A stretch of DNA of 46,736 bases from an uncultured Woeseiaceae bacterium. GTDB taxonomy: Bacteria; Pseudomonadota; Gammaproteobacteria; Steroidobacterales; Woeseiaceae. Below, one piece after another: positions 41,324 through 46,736 of the stretch. The translations under genes were made by a program, and so were the position numbers. Location of the stretch: the NCBI GenBank assembly GCA_945788625.1, contig CALZMQ010000027.1, positions 1 to 46,736 of the forward strand. The letters are read 5' to 3'. How positions within the stretch are numbered: the first letter of the stretch is position 1; every line of letters begins with the position of its first letter. The notes under the pieces were generated by a model. That model ran no database searches, had not been told where the DNA came from, and saw only the letters and a program-made list of their open reading frames with translations.

Positions 41324-42379
41324 ATGAAAAGAACACCGACCGTCGGAGAGATTTTGCGCGCCAAGGGGGTATCGCGGCGCGGCTTTCTCAAGTACTGCGC
41401 AACGACCGCATCGTTGCTGGCCCTACCGCCGGCGATGATCCCGCGCATAGCCAGGGCGATTGAAAACGCCCGTCGCCCATCCGTTATCTGGCTGTCGTTC
41501 CAGGAATGCACGGGCTGCACTGAGTCCCTGACCCGATCGGCATCGCCAACTGTCGAAGGCCTGATCTTCGACGCGATTTCGCTCGATTACCACCACACGC
41601 TGCAGGCGGCTTCCGGGGAACAGGCCGAGGCGGCGCGTCACGCAGCTATGGAAGAGAACGATGGCGGCTACCTGGTCCTCGTCGACGGCTCGATTCCAAC
41701 CGGCAATCCGGGATTCTCGACGATTGCCGGCATCAGCAATCGCGACATGCTGATGGATACCGTGAAGGGCGCCGCTGCCGTCGTCGCGATCGGCTCGTGT
41801 GCGGCATTCGGCGGTATACCGGGCGCGAACCCGAATCCGACCGGCGCCGTGTCCGTATCCGAGCTCGTCAAGGACAAACCCGTCGTCAACGTCCCCGGCT
41901 GCCCGCCGATCGCGATGGTGATGACCGCTGTGCTCACGCAATTCCTGACTTTTGGTCAGTTGCCCGAACTCGACAAATTCGGACGTCCGCTTGCCTTCTT
42001 CGGCAAGACCATTCATGACCGCTGCTATCGCCGGCCGTTCTACGAGCAAGGCAAGTTTGCCGAGTCCTTCGACGACGAGGGCGCGAAAGCGGGCTGGTGC
42101 CTGTACAAACTCGGCTGCAAGGGTCCAACGACTTACAACGCCTGTGCCACGGTGAAATGGAACAGCGGCACGAGCTTCCCGATCGAATCGGGACACCCGT
42201 GTCTCGGTTGTTCGGAGCCTGGATTCTGGGACAAGGGTGGATTCTACCAACCGCTATCGACGGGACATTTCGGCAGTGGCGCCAAACTCGCGGGCGCAGC
42301 AGCCGCCGGTGTCGCCCTGGGCGTCGCAGCAGCCGCGGCCGGACGTCGTCGACAAGCCAAAATTACCAAGGAGGCATGA
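41324..42379 (+). CDS. hynS: [NiFe]-hydrogenase small subunit (group 1e, Isp type)
   Basis: 351 residues. A twin-arginine signal (SRRGFLKYC at about 17-25) directs export with the large subunit. Cluster ligands include the proximal motif ECTGCTES (Cys62, Cys65), GSCAAFGG, VPGCPP and the distal group ending HPCLGCSEPGFWD. The proximal site has the ordinary cysteine set, without the two extra cysteines of oxygen-tolerant group 1d enzymes. A short Ala/Gly-rich C-terminal helix may contact Isp1. GGAGG precedes ATG 41324. The gene order S-isp1-isp2-L matches HynSL of purple sulfur bacteria. Confidence 0.94.
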   Translation: MKRTPTVGEILRAKGVSRRGFLKYCATTASLLALPPAMIPRIARAIENARRPSVIWLSFQECTGCTESLTRSASPTVEGLIFDAISLDYHHTLQAASGEQAEAARHAAMEENDGGYLVLVDGSIPTGNPGFSTIAGISNRDMLMDTVKGAAAVVAIGSCAAFGGIPGANPNPTGAVSVSELVKDKPVVNVPGCPPIAMVMTAVLTQFLTFGQLPELDKFGRPLAFFGKTIHDRCYRRPFYEQGKFAESFDDEGAKAGWCLYKLGCKGPTTYNACATVKWNSGTSFPIESGHPCLGCSEPGFWDKGGFYQPLSTGHFGSGAKLAGAAAAGVALGVAAAAAGRRRQAKITKEA

Positions 42380-42380
42380 C

Positions 42381-43034
42381 ATGGACCTTCTCGAATTTGC
42401 AAGAGGGCCGGCCCTGCAGATAGCCGCCTACGTTCTCGTGGCCGGTACAATCTGGCGCCTGGTCGCTATCATCCTTCTGAAAGAAAAACCCGAGTTCTCG
42501 GAGCCGCGGGGACCTGGCGGGCTGGGTGCGGCGCTCAAGGTGATTTATACCCGGGCGTTTACAGCGCCAGTGTTCAAGAAGGCGACGTTGTATCCGAAGA
42601 TCCTCGGCTACGTCATGCACGTGGGCCTGTTCGCTACGGTCTTTCTGTTCGTGCCGCACATCGTGTTTTTCCAGGGCTTCCTCGGCTTCGACTGGCCGGG
42701 ATTGCCGAACAGCGCCATCTTCGTCACCGGCGTCGTCACAGTCGGCACCGCGATCGCATTACTCGTGCGTCGCATGACCAGCCCCGTCTTGAAATTGATC
42801 TCGAATTTCGATGATTACTTCAGCTGGTTGGTCACGGTCCTTCCCCTGGTAACCGGACTTCTGATACCGATTCGCTTCGGCATCCGCTACGAGACTTTAC
42901 TGGCCGTGCACATTCTCAGTGTGGCACTGCTGTTCATTTGGCTGCCGTTCGGCAAGCTGGGTCATACATTTCTCGTTTTCATTACGCGCGGCACAACGGG
43001 CATGGCCTTTGAGCGCAGGGGGGCCAAGACATGA
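42381..43034 (+). CDS. isp1: Isp1, cytochrome b-like membrane subunit of the hydrogenase
   Basis: 217 residues with five transmembrane helices, at 10-28, 70-92, 108-128, 150-170 and 180-200. Histidines in YVMHVGLFA, FVPHIVFF and LAVHILSV are placed to bind two b hemes, as in NarI/DsrM-type proteins. It starts one base after hynS and overlaps isp2 by ATGA. It transfers electrons across the membrane between HynSL and the cytoplasmic Isp2 or the quinone pool. Confidence 0.9.
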   Translation: MDLLEFARGPALQIAAYVLVAGTIWRLVAIILLKEKPEFSEPRGPGGLGAALKVIYTRAFTAPVFKKATLYPKILGYVMHVGLFATVFLFVPHIVFFQGFLGFDWPGLPNSAIFVTGVVTVGTAIALLVRRMTSPVLKLISNFDDYFSWLVTVLPLVTGLLIPIRFGIRYETLLAVHILSVALLFIWLPFGKLGHTFLVFITRGTTGMAFERRGAKT

Positions 43035-44392
43035 GCACTGTAGACGACAGACATACGCTGGATAGGGAAGCCGAACGTATTGCATACAAGCCCCCGGAAG
43101 TCCGCCACGACACCCAGGGCGACGAAAGCACCGAAGAGCGCGTCGAAAAGGCAATGCACCACTTCGTCAAGAATTTCAATTCGCAGACCGCATCTTACCT
43201 GGACGGTTGCGTGCATTGCGGCATGTGTGCCGATGCCTGCCACTATCATGTGCGCACGGACGATCCGAGGTACACACCGATCTGGAAGATTGAGCTGTTC
43301 AAACAAGCGTACAAGCGCGAGGTAGGTCCATTCGCGTTTTTCTACCGCTTGTTCGGCTTCAAAAAGAAGGTCACGATCGAGCAACTTGAAGAATGGCAGC
43401 ACCTCCTGTACGACAGCTGCACAGTCTGCGGACGATGCTCGCTGGTTTGCCCAATGGGCATCGACATCGCGGGAATGGTTTCGATGGCCCGTCACGGCAT
43501 GTTCAAGGCCGGATTGATTCCACATGAGTTGCATGAGACTGCCAAGAGAGCAGCGGAAACCGGCAGCCCGCTGGGTATCACGCCCGACAAATTCGAGGAT
43601 CGGGTCGAGTGGATGGCCGACGAGCATGAAGTCGATATTCCGATCGACGTCGAACAGGCCGACGTTCTCGCAGTAATGTCGTCGATCGAAATCCAGAAGT
43701 ACCCGCAGTCGATCGCGGCGACGGCGAAGATACTGAACGCCGCGGGCGAAAGCTGGACCTTCCGCACCGACGGCTTCGAAGCGACTAACTTCGGGATGCT
43801 CTCTGGCAATGCGGAATGGCAAAAAGAAGCAACCATGAAGCTTATTGACGCAGCTATCAAGATCGGCGCCAAGACGCTGGTGCTGCCGGAATGCGGACAC
43901 GCCTACATGGCAATGCGCTGGATGGGCGCCAACATGTACGGCAAGCCGCTGCCTTTCAAGGTATTTCATATTTCCGAGTACATGGCCGACGCGTTGAACT
44001 CAGGCAAGATCAAGGTAAAAGAGGTCGACAAGAGCGTCACCTACCACGATCCATGCCAGGTCTCACGCCGTGGCGGCGCTACTCAGGCCGCACGTGATGT
44101 CCTGAATCATCTTGGTGTCGATCTCCGTGAGATGAAACATGGCGGCGACTACAACTGGTGCTGCGGCGGTGGCGGCGGTGTTGTCACGATCAAGCGCGCC
44201 GACGAGCTTCGCCACAGGGTATTCAAACTGAAGATGGACCAGGTCGAAGCAACGGAAGCGGAGCAACTGCTGTCCAGTTGTGCGAATTGCAGGCAGAGCT
44301 TCGACGACTCCCAGCAGCACTTCAGTTGGGATTACACCATGGGTAGCCTTATGGAAATGGTTGCCGAAAACCTCGAGGAGGGTACGTCATGA
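43031..44392 (+). CDS. isp2: Isp2, HdrD/DsrK-like iron-sulfur protein of the hydrogenase
   Basis: 453 residues. Two ferredoxin motifs (Cys60, 63, 66, 70 and Cys130, 133, 136, 140) are followed by a C-terminal CCG domain with YHDPCQVSR, NWCCGGGGGV and SCANCRQSF. This layout equals HdrD and DsrK. It is cytoplasmic, sitting on Isp1, and could pass electrons from H2 to a disulfide-type acceptor or receive them. The presence of a second heterodisulfide-reductase-like module near the sHdr island is notable. It overlaps hynL by ATGA. Confidence 0.92.
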   Translation: MSTVDDRHTLDREAERIAYKPPEVRHDTQGDESTEERVEKAMHHFVKNFNSQTASYLDGCVHCGMCADACHYHVRTDDPRYTPIWKIELFKQAYKREVGPFAFFYRLFGFKKKVTIEQLEEWQHLLYDSCTVCGRCSLVCPMGIDIAGMVSMARHGMFKAGLIPHELHETAKRAAETGSPLGITPDKFEDRVEWMADEHEVDIPIDVEQADVLAVMSSIEIQKYPQSIAATAKILNAAGESWTFRTDGFEATNFGMLSGNAEWQKEATMKLIDAAIKIGAKTLVLPECGHAYMAMRWMGANMYGKPLPFKVFHISEYMADALNSGKIKVKEVDKSVTYHDPCQVSRRGGATQAARDVLNHLGVDLREMKHGGDYNWCCGGGGGVVTIKRADELRHRVFKLKMDQVEATEAEQLLSSCANCRQSFDDSQQHFSWDYTMGSLMEMVAENLEEGTS

Positions 44393-46110
44393 GCTCTCGA
44401 GTCGTAGTAGATCCCATTACGCGCATCGAAGGTCACCTCCGCATCGAAGCGCAGATGAACGGCAACCAGATCGGCCAGGCCTACTCGTCCGGCACAATGG
44501 TGCGTGGCATCGAGATCATCCTGCGGGACAGGGACCCGCGCGATGCCTGGGCATTTGCGCAACGGATTTGCGGTGTCTGCACGCTCGTGCACGGCATAGC
44601 ATCGATCCGTTCGGTCGAGAACGCCGTGGGCGCCGAAATACCGCCCAATGCGGAACTGATTCGTAACCTGATGATCGGCGCGCAATACATCCACGATCAC
44701 GTCATGCATTTCTACCATTTGCACGCGCTTGACTGGGTGGACGTGGTGTCCGCATTGAGCGCAGATCCGGCGGCGACGGCGGCGCTCGCACAATCGCTGA
44801 GTTCGTATCCGCGCTCGTCAGTGGGCTACTTCAAAGACGTACAGAAGAAAGTCGCGGACTTTGTCGAAGCCGGCCAACTGGGTATTTTCGCAAAGGCATA
44901 CTGGGGTCACCCGGAATACAAACTGCCGGCCGAAGCCAACCTTATGGCCGTGGCGCACTATCTCGATGCGCTGGAATGGCAACGCGACGTTGCGCGCCTG
45001 CACGCGATTTTCGGCGGCAAGAATCCGCACCCGAATTTCGTGGTGGGCGGGGTGCCGAGCCCGATAGACCTGAATTCGGATTCGGCAATCAACAGCAAGC
45101 GTCTCAGCCAGGTCCAGGACATCATCAACAGCATGAAGTCGTTCGTCGAGCAGGTGTACGTGCCTGACACCCTCGCCATCGCGAGTTTTTACAAGGACTG
45201 GTTCGCGCGCGGCGAAGGATTGGGGAATTTCCTGTGCTTCGGTGACCTGCCCGCCACGAGCATGAACGATCCCGATTCATTTCTGTTCCCACGCGGTGCG
45301 ATACTCGATCGCGATATCTCCACGGTGCACGAAATCCGGCTCGACGATCCGGATGGCGTGCAGGAATTCGTGTCCAGTTCCTGGTACGACTATTCGGGCG
45401 GCAAGGAAGTCGGCCTTCATCCATGGAGCGGCGAGACCAACCTCAACTACACCGGCCCGCAACCGCCGTACGAGCATCTCGACGTCGATCAATCCTATTC
45501 GTGGCTCAAGTCACCGCGATGGCAAGGCAAAGCGATGGAAGTCGGGCCGTTGGCACGCGTGTTGCTGCTGTATGCGAAAGGCCATGAGCCGACGCAGGAT
45601 CTGGTCAACAGCACGCTGAAGACACTCGACGCGCCGGTGCGCGCGCTGTTTTCGACGCTGGGCCGCACCGCGGCCCGCACGCTGGAGACGGCGATTCTCG
45701 CCGATGGCATGCAAGGCTGGCTCGACTCGCTGATCGGCAACATCAAAGCCGGCGACACGAAGACGTTCGACGACTCGCTTTGGGAGCCGTCGAGTTGGCC
45801 GTCGAAGTGCCAGGGTGTCGGCGTGATGGAGGCGCCGCGCGGCGCTCTGTCGCACTGGATCGTAATCGAAGACGGCAAGATCGCGAACTACCAGGCAATC
45901 GTTCCCAGCACATGGAATGCGGGTCCGCGCGACCCGAACGGTCAACCGGGCGCGTACGAGGCGGCGCTGGAAGACGCACACGTGATGGTCGATCCACAGC
46001 AACCGCTCGAGATCCTGCGTACGATCCACAGTTTCGATCCGTGTATCGCCTGCGCGGTACATGTGACCGATCCTGCGGGCGAGGAACTGGTGCAGGTCGC
46101 CGTCCGCTAG
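44389..46110 (+). CDS. hynL: [NiFe]-hydrogenase large subunit (group 1e, Isp type)
   Basis: 573 residues. The nickel ligands are Cys61 and Cys64 (RICGVCTLVHG) and Cys552 and Cys555 (DPCIACAVH). After His558 follows a 15-residue tail (VTDPAGEELVQVAVR), which the maturation protease removes. The N-terminal RVVVDPITRIEGH is universal. The enzyme sits in the periplasm with HynS and oxidises H2. The gene is the last of the operon and is followed by a strong hairpin. Confidence 0.95.
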   Translation: MSSRVVVDPITRIEGHLRIEAQMNGNQIGQAYSSGTMVRGIEIILRDRDPRDAWAFAQRICGVCTLVHGIASIRSVENAVGAEIPPNAELIRNLMIGAQYIHDHVMHFYHLHALDWVDVVSALSADPAATAALAQSLSSYPRSSVGYFKDVQKKVADFVEAGQLGIFAKAYWGHPEYKLPAEANLMAVAHYLDALEWQRDVARLHAIFGGKNPHPNFVVGGVPSPIDLNSDSAINSKRLSQVQDIINSMKSFVEQVYVPDTLAIASFYKDWFARGEGLGNFLCFGDLPATSMNDPDSFLFPRGAILDRDISTVHEIRLDDPDGVQEFVSSSWYDYSGGKEVGLHPWSGETNLNYTGPQPPYEHLDVDQSYSWLKSPRWQGKAMEVGPLARVLLLYAKGHEPTQDLVNSTLKTLDAPVRALFSTLGRTAARTLETAILADGMQGWLDSLIGNIKAGDTKTFDDSLWEPSSWPSKCQGVGVMEAPRGALSHWIVIEDGKIANYQAIVPSTWNAGPRDPNGQPGAYEAALEDAHVMVDPQQPLEILRTIHSFDPCIACAVHVTDPAGEELVQVAVR

Positions 46111-46119
46111 CGAAACCGT

Positions 46120-46145
46120 GGTGCGGAGACGATGGTCTCCGCACC
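46120..46145. terminator. hairpin terminator between hynL and the acyl-CoA dehydrogenase gene
   Basis: A perfect 11-base stem (GGTGCGGAGAC, 46120-46130, with GTCTCCGCACC, 46135-46145) closes a 4-base loop between two convergent genes. It lacks a T-run, so it may work with Rho or as an mRNA 3'-end barrier for both strands. Confidence 0.65.
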
Positions 46146-46163
46146 GCAGTCACAATACATTGA

Positions 46164-46736
46164 TCAACTGTTGGCCAGGCGCTCCAGCAGTGGCGCCGGG
46201 CTCCAGTTTTCCGCGCCGAAGCGATCGCGGAATTCGCAGACACGCTCGTAAACTCTGTGCAGCCCTGTCGCGTCCGCGTAGTGCATCGGTCCGCCGCGCG
46301 ACACCGGGAATCCGTAGCCGTAGACATAGACGACGTCGATGTCGCCGGGCCGTTGCGCGATCCCCTCATCGACGATGCGCATGCCCTCGTTGACCAGCCC
46401 GAATACCAGTCGATCGACGATTTCATCATCGGGAATGTCCCGGCGTTCGATACCGAACGCTGCGGCTTCACGTTCTATAATCTCGAGTACCGCTGGATCG
46501 CTCGAGTGCTTACGCGTGTCGGGGTCGTACCGGTAGAACCCGGAACCCGTTTTCTGCCCGAGCCTGCCCATCTCGACAAGCACGTCGGCGACCCGGTACG
46601 CACGCGGATCGCCGCGCTGCTCTTCCGACAGTGCCTGCCTCGCCTTGTAGCCTATGTCGATTCCCGCAAGGTCCGAGACGCGTAGCGGGCCCATCGCCAT
46701 ACCCCAGGATTCCATCGCGTTGTCGACCTGCTCCGG
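46164..46736 (-). CDS. 3-hydroxyacyl-CoA dehydrogenase, C-terminal part (FadB/FadJ-like; cut by window edge)
   Basis: 190 C-terminal residues are present; the frame continues past position 46736. The block PEQVDNAMESWGMAMGPLRVSD and later LGQKTGSGFYRYD are hallmarks of the C-terminal domain of bifunctional beta-oxidation enzymes, and EGIAQRPGDIDVVYVYGYGFP with RGGPMHYAD is typical of FadB/FadJ. It is convergent with the hydrogenase operon. It takes part in fatty-acid beta-oxidation; which paralogue it is cannot be decided from the fragment. Confidence 0.9.
   Translation of the reverse strand, partial: PEQVDNAMESWGMAMGPLRVSDLAGIDIGYKARQALSEEQRGDPRAYRVADVLVEMGRLGQKTGSGFYRYDPDTRKHSSDPAVLEIIEREAAAFGIERRDIPDDEIVDRLVFGLVNEGMRIVDEGIAQRPGDIDVVYVYGYGFPVSRGGPMHYADATGLHRVYERVCEFRDRFGAENWSPAPLLERLANS

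Overview
This window reads as chromosomal DNA of an uncultured-type marine gammaproteobacterium with a lithotrophic lifestyle. The first gene is a gammaproteobacterial-style dusA, the porin is FadL-like, and the energy genes (sHdr, AprBA-AprM, Sat, SorAB-like, Isp-type NiFe hydrogenase) are those of sulfur- and hydrogen-oxidising Proteobacteria. Affiliation with Woeseiales or a related benthic lineage is only a guess. No plasmid, phage, CRISPR or rRNA signal was seen.

Layout. 1-9.6 kb is ordinary chromosome: dusA (partial), small secreted and membrane proteins, a pair of TPM-domain proteins, a giant BNR-repeat secreted protein, a HEXXH peptidase-like protein and a cysteine-desulfurase-like PLP enzyme. 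9.66-14.2 kb is a lower-GC accessory locus. It holds a PqqD-like peptide-binding protein, a short exported peptide with PGTG repeats and a C-terminal Ser, a glycosyltransferase-like protein, a PF14907-type nucleotidyltransferase, an HprK-like kinase and a polytopic membrane protein. It resembles the tailoring part of a lasso-peptide (HPr-rel-A type) system without the cyclase.

14.8-29.1 kb (minus strand) is the sulfur-oxidising heterodisulfide-reductase-like (sHdr) island. One run carries an HDAC-family deacylase, two radical-SAM lipoyl synthases, a lipoate ligase and a GATase-like protein that lacks its nucleophile. The next run is dsrE, hdrC1-B1-A-hyp-C2-B2, a 140-aa unknown, lbpA, an ArsR-type regulator and a FadL porin. 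On the plus strand at 29.2-29.9 kb lie dsrE2 and tusA, which supply sulfane sulfur.

30-38.8 kb finishes sulfur oxidation. aprM-aprB-aprA and sat convert sulfite to sulfate in the cytoplasm with ATP gain, and a YeiH-type carrier may export the sulfate. A SorAB-like pair handles periplasmic sulfite, and a rhodanese follows. A 268-bp MITE-like element has landed exactly between yeiH and sat.

38.9-39.2 kb holds a canonical c-di-GMP-I (GEMM-I) riboswitch ahead of a 28-aa membrane peptide that standard gene calling misses. 40.4-46.1 kb is a complete hynS-isp1-isp2-hynL hydrogenase operon preceded by its maturation protease and a HupH-like protein. The window ends in a partial 3-hydroxyacyl-CoA dehydrogenase.

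Together the genes describe a cell that draws electrons from reduced sulfur and H2. AT-rich ATTAG/CTAAT-type inverted repeats in front of dsrE, dsrE2/HDAC, aprM, sorA and the hydrogenase genes suggest a shared regulon, perhaps run by the ArsR-type protein inside the sHdr operon. All functions are read from motifs and gene order; no database search was possible.
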